A stretch of 64,000 nucleotides of DNA from Lysobacter sp. ISL-50 (GCF_018612875.1 NZ_JAGGRI010000006.1:37505-101504); one strand, 5' to 3'; positions 47,644 through 57,209 are shown, counted from the stretch's first letter. Numbers and translations: made by a program. The notes: generated by a model from the sequence alone, not told the origin.

Positions 47644-48097
47644 CGTTCGGCGTCTGCGCGGTGGAGGCGGGGCGATAGTCGGGCAAGGCCGCGCCGGTGT
47701 AGTCGTCGGCCGGGGCGGCGGGTTCGGCGGCCGGCGGTACAGCGGCCGCTTCGCCGCCGTCGGCCGGCGCCGGAAGCGCGGGTTGCGCCGCCGCGGCGCC
47801 CACGGGCGCGGCGATGCTGCGGTTCAACTCATCGACTTCGTTGCGCACGGCCTGATCGCTGTTGCGCAGCTGCTCCTGCACCTGGCGCAGATCGTCCTGG
47901 GCCTGGCGCAGGCTGCGCTTGAGTTCTTCGTCGGCCAGCTCGTTCTCGAGCTCGGACTTGACCGAATACCACTGCGCGCGCGCGCGCCGCACCCACAGGC
48001 CGGCGAACCGGGCCGCTTTGGGCAGGCGCTCGGGGCCGAGCACGATCAAGGCCACGATCGCGATCACGAAGACTTCCGAGAAGCCTATGTCGAACAT
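47630..48097 (-). CDS. tatB: Sec-independent protein translocase TatB
   Basis: 155 residues. The N-terminal helix MFDIGFSEVFVIAIVALIVLGPERLPKAAR carries the TatB-specific Glu8 and the GPERLP hinge. A long amphipathic helix (ELKRSLRQAQDDLRQVQEQLRN) and an Ala/Pro/Glu-rich tail follow. TatB forms the receptor complex with TatC. It overlaps tatC by 14 nt, which suggests coupled translation, and lies 45 nt downstream of tatA. Confidence 0.95.
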   Translation of the reverse strand: MFDIGFSEVFVIAIVALIVLGPERLPKAARFAGLWVRRARAQWYSVKSELENELADEELKRSLRQAQDDLRQVQEQLRNSDQAVRNEVDELNRSIAAPVGAAAAQPALPAPADGGEAAAVPPAAEPAAPADDYTGAALPDYRPASTAQTPNDERR

Positions 48098-48142
48098 GCG
48101 CGTATGCCGGGCGGGGGAAGTCGATGACGCAACAGGCCGGAC

Positions 48143-48373
48143 TCAGCGCGGCTTCTGTTCGTTGTCGCGCGACTGCGTGCTGTTGGTGGTGTCGTTGCGG
48201 GTGCTGTCGTCAGGCAACTGCTGCGACGGCTTGTCTTCGTCCTGCATGCCCTTCTTGAAGCCCTTGACCGCGTCGCCGAGATCCTTGCCGACCGAGCCCA
48301 GCCGCTTGGTGCCGAAGATCAGCAGCACGATGACAAGGACGACAATCCAATGACCGATGCCCCAGGCGCCCAT
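48143..48373 (-). CDS. tatA: Sec-independent protein translocase TatA
   Basis: 76 residues from the ATG at 48373 ([20 protein letters not shown]), the standard TatA start; longer in-frame starts would place residues before the membrane helix. The [24 protein letters not shown] motif follows, then a polar acidic tail ([16 protein letters not shown]). TatA oligomerises to form the translocation pathway for folded proteins. First gene of tatA-tatB-tatC-RDD. Confidence 0.95.
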   Translation of the reverse strand: MGAWGIGHWIVVLVIVLLIFGTKRLGSVGKDLGDAVKGFKKGMQDEDKPSQQLPDDSTRNDTTNSTQSRDNEQKPR

Positions 48374-48593
48374 GACGATGCTCACTGCTGAATGATGAAG
48401 AGGGCAAGGATACCGCAACCATCGCTAAGCCAATGTGGCGAAGGTCCTGTCTGATCGCGCATCCGTTATCGGCATTCGACCGGCCCTCGGCCGAACCGAT
48501 TCGGCACGGTCGCGGCCGCGAACGACTGAATGGGGCCGCGGCGCGATCGCGCCGGTAACGGGTCGGCGACCCGCGATCCGGCGCGTCATCGGA

Positions 48594-49514
48594 TCAGGGC
48601 AGCGGCTCGACCTTGGCCGGATTGGGCTGCGCCGGCACGGTTTCGAACGGCTTCGGGCCCTGCGTGGGCTGCTCGGGCACCGCCGGCGCCAGGCGCTCGT
48701 GCGCCGGCGCGCGCGCCGCGGCGGCGGGCTGGGCCGGAGCGGGCTGGGCGGTGCCGGCGGCCGGATACACCGTCGCGCCCAGCGGCGTGCGCTGTTCTTC
48801 GGCGAGGCGATGCTCGCGCGCGGCGGCGTTGGCTTCTTCCAGGCGATCGCGGAAATCGACCACCGCCGAGGACGGCTGGCCGGTGGCGCGGCCTTCGAAA
48901 ATCATCCGCGGCGTGTTGCCTTCGCCGTAGACCGCTTGATTGGCGTCGTCGTCGATCGACAAGGCGGCGCCGTCGAGGGCGATGCCGGCGAACAGGCCGC
49001 GCGCGCGCGACCACGACCAGATTTCGGCCTTGAGCTGGCCGTCGGTGGCGGCCGCGGCGGTGCGCCCGACCGGGCCGGCGGCGACGCTGGCGTCGGCGCC
49101 GAGGGTCAGCTTGCCGTTGACGATCGAATCCAGGCCGCGGTTGCCGCGGAACACCAGCACGATGTCGGAGGACTGCACGCCGGCCTGGAAGCCGACGCTG
49201 CCGCCGGTGAGCTTGACGAAGCTGGGGTTGGACCAGGTGCCGTCGGGATTTTTCACCGACACCAGGCCGTGGCCGCGGCGTCCGCCGACGACCAGGCCGA
49301 TCTTCAGAGTATCGGGCACCACGACGATCGCGCGCGCTTCGTCGAAGAGCTTGTCGGGAATCGAGGATTCGGGAATCTGCTGGATATCGCCGAGCACGCG
49401 CACCGCATCGCGGGCGCGCTGGTCCTCGGTCGGACCGGCCATGGCGGCGGTGGCGGCGAGGCCCAGGCTCAGGGCGAGGCTCAGACTCAGGACGCGGGGC
49501 AGCGGACGGGACAT
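48594..49514 (-). CDS. SYLF (Ysc84-like) lipid-binding domain protein
   Basis: 306 residues. A signal peptide (RVLSLSLALSLGLAATAAMA) is followed by the SYLF domain: FDEARAIVVVPDTLKIGLVVGGRRGHGLVSVK, TGGSVGFQAGVQSSDIVLVF, and AASVAAGPVGR-like (DASVAAGPVGRTAAAATDG), with a C-terminal GLFAGIALDGAALSIDDDAN. Bacterial members are periplasmic or secreted and bind phospholipids. A Pro/Ala/Gln-rich tail of about 70 residues follows (from about 237). It appears monocistronic. Confidence 0.9.
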   Translation of the reverse strand: MSRPLPRVLSLSLALSLGLAATAAMAGPTEDQRARDAVRVLGDIQQIPESSIPDKLFDEARAIVVVPDTLKIGLVVGGRRGHGLVSVKNPDGTWSNPSFVKLTGGSVGFQAGVQSSDIVLVFRGNRGLDSIVNGKLTLGADASVAAGPVGRTAAAATDGQLKAEIWSWSRARGLFAGIALDGAALSIDDDANQAVYGEGNTPRMIFEGRATGQPSSAVVDFRDRLEEANAAAREHRLAEEQRTPLGATVYPAAGTAQPAPAQPAAAARAPAHERLAPAVPEQPTQGPKPFETVPAQPNPAKVEPLP

Positions 49515-50006
49515 GGGGAACTCCGGCGATGGTGCGGGATGTGATGCGCCGCGGGCGACACGCCCAGGGCCATGACGCTGTCTATGACCGCGACGACGGC
49601 GATCGGTTCAGGCTAGTGCCGCGGCGATGAATCACCGCCTAACTGCCGCCTGACCGGGGATGCGGGCCGAGGCCGCGGCGCGAAACGTCGCGATGCCGCA
49701 TCGATGCCGCTGTCGTGCCGTGTCGCGCGAGATGCGCGGCGCATTGTAGGCCGGCGCGCGCCAGGGCGTGCGGATCGGCGCGGCGGGCTTGCGGCGGATG
49801 TCTCATTCGATCGGTGCGCTGTGGGTTAACGACCGCGAACCGGGCCGCATCGGCCGCATCGCGCCGGCGCCGTTCGCAATGATTTGCGCGGGGATTCGCG
49901 CGGCTTCGGGCGCGGCCGAGCGAAGCGCCATCGGCGCTGCCGATCGCCCCGATCGAAAACAACGATGCCGCGGCGAGTGCCCAGTCCGGCGCGCGGATGT
50001 CATCCT
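49515..50006. other. Divergent intergenic region between the SYLF gene and hemH
   Basis: 492 nt, GC-rich, without a supported gene; short overlapping frames on both strands lack codon-bias or family support. It should carry the promoters of both divergent genes. A GTTAAC at about 49825 stands out from the GC-rich surroundings. No clear promoter pair or RNA element was recognised. Confidence 0.5.
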
Positions 50007-51005
50007 ATGCGCATGCCCGCCTCCGCCAGCATCGACGCTCCCCCGCCCCACTCCGCCGCCGACACCGCGGTGGTGCTGGTGAATCTGGGGACGCCGGACG
50101 CGCCCAACACCTCGGCCGTGCGGCGTTTCCTCTCCGAATTCCTGCACGACCATCGCGTCGTGGACATGAGCCGCTGGCTGTGGTGCCCGCTGCTGCATTT
50201 CGCGATCCTGCCGCTGCGCAGCAGCAAGGTCGCGCACAAATACGCCAGCGTGTGGCTGCCGGAAGGCTCGCCGCTGGCCGTGCACACCCGGCGTCTGGCC
50301 GAAGCGGTGCAGCGCGAACTGCCGCAGCATCGCGTGCTGCACGCGATGCGTTACGGCAAACCGTCGTGGAAGCAACTGCTGCAGCAACTGCGCAGCGAGG
50401 GCGTGAAGCGGGTCGTGGCCTTGCCGCTGTATCCGCAGTATTCGACCTCCACCACCGCCTCGGTCGGCGACGTGCTGGAGCAGGCACACGGGCTGCGCAC
50501 GCGGATGATCGGCGATTACCACCTGGACCCGAAATGGATCGCCGCGGTCGCCGATTCGATCCATCGCCATCGCGCCAACCACGGCGCCGGCGAGCACCTG
50601 CTGTTCTCCTTCCACGGCTTGCCGCAGCGTTTCGCCGCCGCCGGCGACCCGTATCCGCGTCAATGCGAAGCCAGCGCGCGCGCGATCGCGCAGGCGCTGG
50701 ACTTGCCCGACGAGGCGTGGACGCTGAGCTACCAATCGCGTTTCGGCCGCGAGCGCTGGCTGGAGCCGGCCACCGCCGACACTCTGACCGCGTTGGCCGC
50801 GCGCGGCGTGCGCAAGGTCGATGTGGTCGCGCCGGGCTTCGCGGTGGACTGCCTGGAGACGCTGGAGGAAGTCGCGCTGATGCTGGCGGAAGACTTCGCC
50901 GCGCGCGGCGGCCAGCTGCGTTACGTACCCTGCCTCAACGACTCGCCCGCGCACGCGGCGGCCTTGGCCGGCGTGGTGCTGCGCGAACTCGCGGACTGGG
51001 AATGA
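50007..51005 (+). CDS. hemH: Ferrochelatase
   Basis: 332 residues from the ATG at 50007; an ATG at 50013 is equally possible. The enzyme inserts Fe2+ into protoporphyrin IX, the last step of haem synthesis. Hallmarks are VVLVNLGTPDAPNTSAVRRFLSEFLHD at the N-terminus, ALPLYPQYSTSTTASVGDVL, the catalytic-His block LLFSFHGLPQRF, the YQSRFGRERWLEPATADTL motif, and the Glu-bearing VVAPGFAVDCLETLEEV. The alpha/beta hydrolase gene follows 100 nt downstream on the same strand. Confidence 0.96.
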   Translation: MRMPASASIDAPPPHSAADTAVVLVNLGTPDAPNTSAVRRFLSEFLHDHRVVDMSRWLWCPLLHFAILPLRSSKVAHKYASVWLPEGSPLAVHTRRLAEAVQRELPQHRVLHAMRYGKPSWKQLLQQLRSEGVKRVVALPLYPQYSTSTTASVGDVLEQAHGLRTRMIGDYHLDPKWIAAVADSIHRHRANHGAGEHLLFSFHGLPQRFAAAGDPYPRQCEASARAIAQALDLPDEAWTLSYQSRFGRERWLEPATADTLTALAARGVRKVDVVAPGFAVDCLETLEEVALMLAEDFAARGGQLRYVPCLNDSPAHAAALAGVVLRELADWE

Positions 51006-51105
51006 GCGGCGGCAGCGGAATGCGGCAGCGGTCGATGCGCGTTGTCACCCGTGCGTGGTCTGATGCCAACCGGGCACGGAACAAGGCAGTGACAGGAACC
51101 CATTG

Positions 51106-51975
51106 ATGGCCGCAATGCAGGAATTCGTCGTCGATACCCAGTTCGGCCGCCTGGCCGGATTGCGCAACGGCCGCGTCGGCGCGCCGCGCCTGCTGGCCTT
51201 GCACGGCTGGCTGGACAACGCCGCCAGCTTCGTGCCGCTGGCGCCGTGGTTCGAAGGCTTCGATCTGGTCGCGCCCGACCTGCCCGGTCACGGCGCCAGC
51301 GCGCATTTGCCCGCGGCCGGCGAATACAGCATGACCACCGCCACCCGCGCCGCGCTGGCGATCGCCGACGCGCTGGGTTGGGACCGGTTCCATCTGCTCG
51401 GCCATTCGCTCGGCGGCGCCACCGCCAGCTTCGTCGCCGCGGCCACGCCGCAGCGGGTGCAGCGCCTGCTGCTGATCGAAGCCTTGGGTTCGCTGGCGGA
51501 AACCGAAGAACGCGTCGGCACCCGTCTGCGCGAGGCCTTCGCCGGCATGGCGGCGGTCAACCGCAAACAACTGCGCGTGTTCGCCGACATCGCCAGCGCG
51601 GTGAAGGTGCGCATGGCCGCCAACGATCTGAGCGAGCCGGTGGCGCGGTTGCTGGTGGAGCGCGGAATCGCACCGGTGCGCGGCGACGACCATCAGGGCG
51701 GTTTTGTCTGGCGTAGCGATCCGCGCCTGACCCTGACCTCGGCGCAGCGCATGAGCGAAGGCCAGATGCGCTCGTTGATCCGCGCCATCGAATGCCCGAC
51801 CTGCATGATCTGGGCCGACCCGGCGCAGAGCTACATGCCCGATGCATTGCGCCGCGAACGCGCGACGCTGTTGGCCCGCGGCGAGTTGCATACGCTGCCG
51901 GGGACGCATCATCTGCATATGGAACGGCCCGGGGCGGTGGGCGAGTTGTTTCAGAATTTTTTGACGGTGGGGTGA
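51106..51975 (+). CDS. Alpha/beta-fold hydrolase
   Basis: 289 residues from the ATG at 51106, preceded by GACAGGAACC. The fold is clear: oxyanion region LLALHGWLDNAASF, DLPGHGAS, nucleophile elbow LLGHSLGGATASF (Ser), and the catalytic His in LPGTHHLHMERP near the C-terminus. This resembles the small esterase/lipase-like serine hydrolases found next to hemH in several xanthomonads. The substrate is unknown. Confidence 0.92.
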   Translation: MAAMQEFVVDTQFGRLAGLRNGRVGAPRLLALHGWLDNAASFVPLAPWFEGFDLVAPDLPGHGASAHLPAAGEYSMTTATRAALAIADALGWDRFHLLGHSLGGATASFVAAATPQRVQRLLLIEALGSLAETEERVGTRLREAFAGMAAVNRKQLRVFADIASAVKVRMAANDLSEPVARLLVERGIAPVRGDDHQGGFVWRSDPRLTLTSAQRMSEGQMRSLIRAIECPTCMIWADPAQSYMPDALRRERATLLARGELHTLPGTHHLHMERPGAVGELFQNFLTVG

Positions 51976-52028
51976 GGCGGGCGGCCGTGTGGCGCTCCTG
52001 CGCGCACCTGTAAGCCGCGGCAAAATTC

Positions 52029-52190
52029 CAAAGCCCACTTTGAAAAAGGGGGCGGCGCGCTGCGTAGGCACGATGTCTGAATATTCCGGCTCGCGCGGGG
52101 GATTTGCTTTTACGTAGCGGCGCTGCTGTCTGATCGGAGAGCGAATCCCCCTGCCCCCTTTTTCAAAGGGGGAGAACAGCAGTGGCGTCG
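52029..52190. repeat. MITE-like dispersed repeat A, copy 2
   Basis: This element contains CACTTTGAAAAAGGGGG on one side and CCCCCTTTTTCAAAGGGGG on the other, plus the shared flanking words GGGGGATTTGCTTTTA and GAGCGAATCCCCC. It is in the opposite arrangement to the copy at 1822-1985. It lies between the convergent hydrolase and YgjP-type genes. Confidence 0.75.
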
Positions 52191-52209
52191 CTCAACGCGA
52201 CTACGCAAC

Positions 52210-53004
52210 CTACTTATCGTCCGCAATCAACCGCCGCAACCCCGCCTTGAGCGCACGCCCCGAGGCGCGAAAATACTCGCGCTGATCGCGCCAATCCGGG
52301 CAGCGCGCTTCCACTTCGCGCCAGAACGCGCGCGAGTGATCGGCGTGGATCAGGTGACACAGTTCGTGCACCAGCACGTATTCGAACGCGGCCGGCGGCG
52401 CCAGCACCAGCGACAGGTCCAGCGACAGCGCGCCGTCGGGCGCGAGCGAACCCCATTGCGAGGACATGACCCGGTAACGCAGGCGCGACGGCGCGCGCGG
52501 CAGGCCCGGCAGGTACTTGGGCAGCCAACGGCCGACGTCGGCGCGGGCCTGGCCTTCGTAGAAATCGCGCAGCGCGCGCTGCAGGGCTTTGGCGTTCACC
52601 GTGTCCGGCGCGGCGACGGCCACGGCGTCGTCTTCCAGTTGCAGGCGCAGATAGCGCGCGACTTGCCAGCGCAGCGGCATGTCGCGCCCGCGCAGCGGAA
52701 TGCTGGTGCTGACGTGCGCCTGCAGGCTCGGCGCATCGGTGCCGGCGCTGGCGATCTGCGCCAGCAGCCACTCGCCATGCTGGATCACAAATCGCTGCCC
52801 GGCGATGTCGCTGGCGCGCATCGGCAGGGTCAGGCGCGGGCCGCGCTCATCGACGCTGAGCTTGATCCGGCGCGCGCGCGGATCGCGCACGCGCAGCACC
52901 TCGACGGCCTGGCCGTTGGCGAGGGTGATCGCGATGGTTTCGCGCGAGATCGTGCGCGGCGCAGCACGCAGCTGGCCGGTGAGCAAGCGCAGAAGGCTCG
53001 TCAT
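52210..53004 (-). CDS. YgjP/SprT-like zinc metallopeptidase family protein
   Basis: 264 residues. The C-terminal half has the HExxH signature in YVLVHELCHLIHADHSRAFW followed by the typical WREVEARCPDWRDQREYF. Ahead of it is LRYRVMSSQWGSLAPDGALSLDLSLVLAPP, matching the conserved S.WGSC-type strand of the YgjP family (DUF45; here WGSLAP without the usual Cys). Members are predicted metal-dependent hydrolases of unknown substrate. Probably cytoplasmic, since no signal peptide is seen. Confidence 0.9.
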   Translation of the reverse strand: MTSLLRLLTGQLRAAPRTISRETIAITLANGQAVEVLRVRDPRARRIKLSVDERGPRLTLPMRASDIAGQRFVIQHGEWLLAQIASAGTDAPSLQAHVSTSIPLRGRDMPLRWQVARYLRLQLEDDAVAVAAPDTVNAKALQRALRDFYEGQARADVGRWLPKYLPGLPRAPSRLRYRVMSSQWGSLAPDGALSLDLSLVLAPPAAFEYVLVHELCHLIHADHSRAFWREVEARCPDWRDQREYFRASGRALKAGLRRLIADDK

Positions 53005-53085
53005 GGGTGGGGGACCGCCATGGGCGAAGCATAGCGCTTGCGAGGCGCGAAGTTGATGTCGGCGCTGGGACCAATGATGCCGCGA

Positions 53086-53132
53086 GGGCCCTCACCCCAA
53101 CCCCTCTCCCGCCAGCGGGAGAGGGGCTCCTG
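53086..53132. repeat. Dispersed palindromic repeat E
   Basis: GGGCCCTCACCCCAACCCCT followed by CTCCCGCCAGCGGGAGAGGG and GCTCC: a hairpin with a CTCCCGC/GCGGGAG stem, of a type found in many Gram-negative genomes. A degenerate copy lies at 43224-43262. Confidence 0.75.
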
Positions 53133-53246
53133 GGATTCGGGGCGCTAAGTCCCTTCTACTGCGGTGCCTGAAAAGTCTGCACCCGAAGGCGGGGGGCGGA
53201 TGAGGCCAGCCCGACCTCGAATCGCAGTCGGCTCAGATTTTCGCCG

Positions 53247-54158
53247 TCAAGCCTCGACCTTCGACAACTTCAACGCCGACTCCAGCACCCGGAACAAACG
53301 CTTCACCTCGCCGCTCATCAGCGCGAAGCGCGCGTCGAGTTCGGCGCGCAGGCCGTCGCCGTCGCTGTGTTCGAGCTGATCCACCGCGCCGTCGAGCAGC
53401 TTGAACTTGCGCACGACCAGGTCCTCGCCGATCACGAACGACACGTGATCGTCCAGGCTCAGCGCCAGGCGCGTGACCTGCTTGCCGGTTTCCAGGTGCT
53501 TGGCGATTTCGTCGCTTTCCAGCTCCTGGCGCTGGCACTTGACCACCGCGCCCTGATCGACCGGATCGCGCAGTTCGCATTCGTCGCCCAGGCTGATGCC
53601 GTCGGGCAATTCCTCGCCGGCGACCCAGCCGGTCAGGATCGAGCGCGGGGCGATTTCCGCGTTCAGCGGCAGCGCCGGAAAACTGCCGATGGCGCGGCGG
53701 ATTTCGCTGATCACGTTCTCGCCGGTCTTGCGGCTGGAGGTATCGACGATGACCAGCCCGTGCTCCAGGTCGATGATCGCGTCGGTGCGGCCGGGCTTGA
53801 TGAACGCGCGCGGCATCAGATCGACGATGAGCTCGTCCTTGACCCGCTTGCGCGTGCGGCCGCCGGGCTTGCGGCCTTCCTTCTGTTCGATCTCGGCCAG
53901 TTTCTTGGCCAGCATGTCGTTGATGACCGATCCGGGCAGCAGGCGGTCTTCGCTGCCGACGGTGATCCAGATCGCGTCGCCGATGCGGTTGCTCATCATC
54001 GCGTCCTCGGCGTCGCGCCCGAACGGCGAGATGAAACCGCGCGAGGACAGCTCCAGCGGACCGACCGGCTTGAGCGCGCATTCGGCCAGGCCTTTGTCGA
54101 GATCGTCGAGTTTGTGGGTGGTGGGGAAGCGGAAGAACGTCAGGTTGCGGAAGAACAT
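53247..54158 (-). CDS. rdgC: Recombination-associated protein RdgC
   Basis: 303 residues, full length. RdgC is a ring-forming DNA-binding protein that modulates RecA. The family start MFFRNLTFFRFPTTHKLDDL is evident, followed by ELSSRGFISPFGRDAEDAM, the region QKEGRKPGGRTRKRVKDELI with its basic patch, and AFIKPGRTDAIIDLEHGLVIVDTSSRKTGENVIS. It lies between two dispersed repeats and appears monocistronic. Confidence 0.96.
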   Translation of the reverse strand: MFFRNLTFFRFPTTHKLDDLDKGLAECALKPVGPLELSSRGFISPFGRDAEDAMMSNRIGDAIWITVGSEDRLLPGSVINDMLAKKLAEIEQKEGRKPGGRTRKRVKDELIVDLMPRAFIKPGRTDAIIDLEHGLVIVDTSSRKTGENVISEIRRAIGSFPALPLNAEIAPRSILTGWVAGEELPDGISLGDECELRDPVDQGAVVKCQRQELESDEIAKHLETGKQVTRLALSLDDHVSFVIGEDLVVRKFKLLDGAVDQLEHSDGDGLRAELDARFALMSGEVKRLFRVLESALKLSKVEA

Positions 54159-54199
54159 CGAAGGACCGAATTGAATGGGAATGGAGTCGAATGCTCTTG

Positions 54200-54288
54200 C
54201 TCGTCATTCCCGCGAAGGCGGGAATCCGGAGACTTCAGAGTCATACCGCGATGAGGCCCTGGACTCCCGCCTTCGCGGGAATCACGAG
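54200..54288. repeat. Dispersed inverted repeat C, copy 2
   Basis: CTCGTCATTCCCGCGAAGGC pairs with the arm ending in GCCTTCGCGGGAATCACGAG. The internal words GGAATCC.GAGACTTC and CTGGA(T/C)TCCCGC are shared with copy 1 at 5792-5890. It lies between the leftward ttcA and rdgC genes, immediately upstream of rdgC. Confidence 0.85.
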
Positions 54289-54304
54289 CGGGGGAAATCC
54301 GGGG

Positions 54305-55219
54305 TTAACCAACTTGCGTTGCGTTCGTGTCGGCGGACGATTCGTCCAGCCACACCGGTGCATCTGTCATGGGTGCGACGCCCGCCTTACCCAACCCCAG
54401 GAAGTCGAACAACTTCGGATCGCTCAACTGCGACGGCCGGATATCGCCCAGCGCGCGCGAGATCGTCTCGATGCGGCCGGGCGTTTCGCGTTCCCACGCG
54501 TCCATCATGCGCTTGACCTGCTTGCGCTGCAGGTTTTCCTGCGAGCCGCACAGGTTGCACGGGATGATCGGGAACTGCTTGACCGCCGCGTAATCGACGA
54601 TGTCGTCTTCGCGCACGTAGGCCAGCGGCCGGATCACCACGTGCTTGCCGTCGTCGGACAGCAGCTTGGGCGGCATGCCGCTGAGCTTGGCGTGGAAGAA
54701 CAGGTTGAGGAAGAAGGTCGCGACCAGATCGTCGCGATGATGCCCGAGCGCGATCTTGGTGAACCCTTGCTCGGCCGCGTAGGTGTAGAGCGCCCCGCGC
54801 CGCAGCCGCGAGCACAGCGAACACATCGTCTTGCCTTCCGGCACCACCCGCGTGACGACCGAATAGGTGTCCTGCTCGAGGATCTTGTACGGCACCGCAA
54901 TCGAGCGCAGATACGCCGGCAGCACGTGCTCGGGGAAATCCGGCTGCTTCTGGTCCAGGTTCACCGCGACCAGTTCGAACTTCACCGGCGCCTTCTTCTG
55001 CAACTGCAGGAGGATGTCGAGCAGGGTGTAGCTGTCCTTGCCGCCGGACAGGCAGACCATGACCTTGTCGCCGTCTTCGATCATGCCGAAGTCGGCGATG
55101 GCGCGGCCGACCTGATGGCGCAGGCGGGTCGCCAGGCGCTCGCCGTCGGCGGCGGAGGCGGCGGAGGTGTCGGCGCGACTGCGGCGGACAGGTTCGGCGA
55201 GGGGCAGGACAGTGCTCAT
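54305..55219 (-). CDS. ttcA: tRNA 2-thiocytidine(32) biosynthesis protein TtcA
   Basis: 304 residues from the ATG at 55219, chosen because [13 protein letters not shown] leads directly into the conserved region. It thiolates C32 of certain tRNAs using ATP and a 4Fe-4S cluster. The PP-loop [14 protein letters not shown], the paired cysteine motifs [12 protein letters not shown] and [14 protein letters not shown], and the [17 protein letters not shown] motif are all intact. The C-terminus has an acidic tail ([14 protein letters not shown]). Confidence 0.96.
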   Translation of the reverse strand: MSTVLPLAEPVRRSRADTSAASAADGERLATRLRHQVGRAIADFGMIEDGDKVMVCLSGGKDSYTLLDILLQLQKKAPVKFELVAVNLDQKQPDFPEHVLPAYLRSIAVPYKILEQDTYSVVTRVVPEGKTMCSLCSRLRRGALYTYAAEQGFTKIALGHHRDDLVATFFLNLFFHAKLSGMPPKLLSDDGKHVVIRPLAYVREDDIVDYAAVKQFPIIPCNLCGSQENLQRKQVKRMMDAWERETPGRIETISRALGDIRPSQLSDPKLFDFLGLGKAGVAPMTDAPVWLDESSADTNATQVG

Positions 55220-55597
55220 GTGGCCGACGATTCTACGGGCTGCGCGCCGGTCGCGGCGAACCGCGCCGCCGCGGGCCCGGCGCCAGGCACGACGCGGCTC
55301 GCGGACCGGTTCGCTAGCCTTTGGTGACGCCAAGGCCTGGGGCTGAGGCGTCTTGCGGTCGCCGCGCGGGGAAGGCGCCACCGCGGGTGGTCCGCCGGGC
55401 CAGCATCGAAAAACGACCTACCCGCAAAATATTAACGAAATTATTACTTTCTTCAGGCTCGGCGCAATGCCCGCCGGACGGCGGCTGACCTCGGCGCCGC
55501 CCACGCGACCGCCCCGCCACCTCGACTGGCGCCGATCCCGATCGCCGGTCGCACCGGGAGATGTGGAATCGACATCCGCGCGCGTTAAGCTCATCGG
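55220..55597. other. Divergent intergenic region between ttcA and the DUF465 gene
   Basis: 378 nt. It is mostly GC-rich, with one AT-rich island at about 55425-55455 (CAAAATATTAACGAAATTAT) that may hold promoter elements. Overlapping short frames lack support. Nothing else recognised. Confidence 0.5.
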
Positions 55598-55804
55598 ATG
55601 ATCGAAAGCGATCCCGCCGCAATAACGCACCAACTGGCCCATCTGCGGTTGGAACATCGCGACCTCGATCTGGCGATCGACCGTCTGGCGCTGGACGCCG
55701 ACGCGGACGAACTCACGGTCAAACGGTTGAAGAAACGCCGGCTGTGGCTGAAGGACTGCATCGCGCGGCTGGAAAGCGCGCTGATTCCCGACGAACCCGC
55801 CTGA
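55598..55804 (+). CDS. DUF465 (YdcH-like) small protein
   Basis: 68 residues, coiled-coil-forming and charged. The family pattern is present: HQLAHLRLEHRDLDLAIDRL followed by ADADELTVKRLKKRRLWLKD and CIARLES, as in YdcH/SlyX-sized DUF465 proteins (HxxLxxEHxxLDxxI then LKKxKLxLKDEI). Role unknown. The start at ATG 55598 gives the standard length. Confidence 0.85.
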   Translation: MIESDPAAITHQLAHLRLEHRDLDLAIDRLALDADADELTVKRLKKRRLWLKDCIARLESALIPDEPA

Positions 55805-55947
55805 GCCGCGCCGCCCGGCGCGCGCAAACCATGTCGCCCAGCGATCCCTGCAGCGGCGGCGCTGTCATGTCCATCTAGTGCGAAACCCAGCTGCAGCAGG
55901 GCACATCGGCTGTGCTAGGGTGCCGCCACTCGATGGCAGGCAGTGGC

Positions 55948-56571
55948 ATGGCGAACAAGGACGAACTGGTCAAGGCGGCACGCAATCCCTGGTGGCAGGG
56001 CGCCGCGGCCGTGGCCGCGATCGCGCTCGTGCTGACCTTCGCCCTGGGCGGCTTCAAGCAGGCCAAGAGCGTGACCAAGCCGCTGCCGCAGTATCAGGCC
56101 GGCCACCGTTACCAGGGCGGGGCGATGGCAGCGACGCCGCTGCGCGCCTGGGTGGCGCGCTACAAGCCCGGCGGCCAGATCGATGCCTTCAATCAGGGCA
56201 AGCTGTATCTGGTGCTGCAGGTCGATATCGAGAACCGCACGCCGCGCAGCTTCAGCGGCTTCGGCTATCCGCTCAAGGACCTGATCCTGGTCGCGAAGGG
56301 CGGCACTCCCATCGCGGCGCAGAGCTTGATGATGTCCGACGATCACACCATCGCCGCCGACCTGCATCCGCGCATGAAGCAGCGCGTGGATTTGGTCTGG
56401 AATCTGCCGAAAGACTACGTTTATTCGCCGCGCGAGACCTTCGGCGTGTTCGCTCGCGACTACAAGGCCAAGGCCTATCTCAACGATGAAGGCGCATGGG
56501 TGCAGGGCAAGCCGGCGGCCAAGTACCGGATCGCGGTGAGCGATCTGCGCGACCGCATGGTGGCGCCATGA
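55948..56571 (+). CDS. Membrane-anchored protein, first gene of unknown three-gene operon
   Basis: 207 residues from the ATG at 55948; an ATG at 55933 would add five residues. One membrane helix (about 16-33, AAAVAAIALVLTFALGGF) anchors a periplasmic domain. The segment LYLVLQVDIENRTPRSFSGF followed by KDLILVAKGGTPIAAQSLMM looks like a beta-sandwich resembling the telokin-like/DUF4352 proteins that carry a VxVxVxN motif. The stop overlaps the next start (ATGA at 56568). No confident family is recognised. Confidence 0.75.
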   Translation: MANKDELVKAARNPWWQGAAAVAAIALVLTFALGGFKQAKSVTKPLPQYQAGHRYQGGAMAATPLRAWVARYKPGGQIDAFNQGKLYLVLQVDIENRTPRSFSGFGYPLKDLILVAKGGTPIAAQSLMMSDDHTIAADLHPRMKQRVDLVWNLPKDYVYSPRETFGVFARDYKAKAYLNDEGAWVQGKPAAKYRIAVSDLRDRMVAP

Positions 56572-57209
56572 GCGCGCCGATCGAACCGGCCGCAGCGTCC
56601 GCGCGCTGGCGCCTGCCACGCTGGCGTTGGCGCGATGCGCTGTGGATCGCGCTGGCGCTGATCGCGGTGGTGGCGCTGCGCAAGGGCGAATCGACCTACG
56701 AAGAACGCGATGCGCCGCTGCTGCAGGCGGCGAAGGCGCCTGGCCGCGTGGCGGGGCGCAACTTCGCGGTCGAGGTCGGCAACCTCAAGGCCGCGCACGC
56801 GTATCTGCTCAAGGGCGACTACTCCCGTCCCGGCGATTATCTGCTGCGCACCTCGGGCCTGTGGCTGTCGGTGGTGGCCAAGGTCGAGGCGTTCGATCGT
56901 CCCGGTTATCTGGGCGCGCAGCTGCGCACCCGCGACGGCCTGGTCTATGTCGCCTCCAGCGACGACCGGCCCAAGCTCAAGGGCATCAATCTGCGCGATC
57001 GCGCGCTGGCGCCGGGACTGGTCGAGAGCGGCGCCTGGTTCTTCGAAGTGCCCGCGGACAAGCTCGAAGGCGCGCGCCTGCAGTTGTACTGGGGCAATTT
57101 GCTGCCGCACGGCGGCGACAGCCTGGTCGATGTCGATCTGGGCATCGATGCCGCGCGCGCGCGCAAGCTCGCCGCCGAGGCCAAACCGGTTCTGGATCTG
57201 CGCCCATGA
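56568..57209 (+). CDS. Membrane-anchored protein, second gene of unknown operon
   Basis: 213 residues from the ATG at 56568, which overlaps the previous stop. A basic, Trp-rich N-terminus (ARWRLPRWRWRDALW) precedes a membrane helix (IALALIAVVAL). The periplasmic part has no named domain; it contains VAGRNFAVEVGNLKAAHAYL and LWLSVVAKVEAFDRPGYLGA, probably beta-rich and similar in build to its neighbours. It ends in overlap with the third gene (ATGA at 57206). Function unknown. Confidence 0.75.
   Translation: MSAPIEPAAASARWRLPRWRWRDALWIALALIAVVALRKGESTYEERDAPLLQAAKAPGRVAGRNFAVEVGNLKAAHAYLLKGDYSRPGDYLLRTSGLWLSVVAKVEAFDRPGYLGAQLRTRDGLVYVASSDDRPKLKGINLRDRALAPGLVESGAWFFEVPADKLEGARLQLYWGNLLPHGGDSLVDVDLGIDAARARKLAAEAKPVLDLRP

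Noticed and set aside
54177..54310. Possible CRISPR-like spacing between the palindromic repeats around rdgC
   Set aside because: Only one inverted pair is present at each site and no direct repeats of constant length with spacers; it is a dispersed palindrome.
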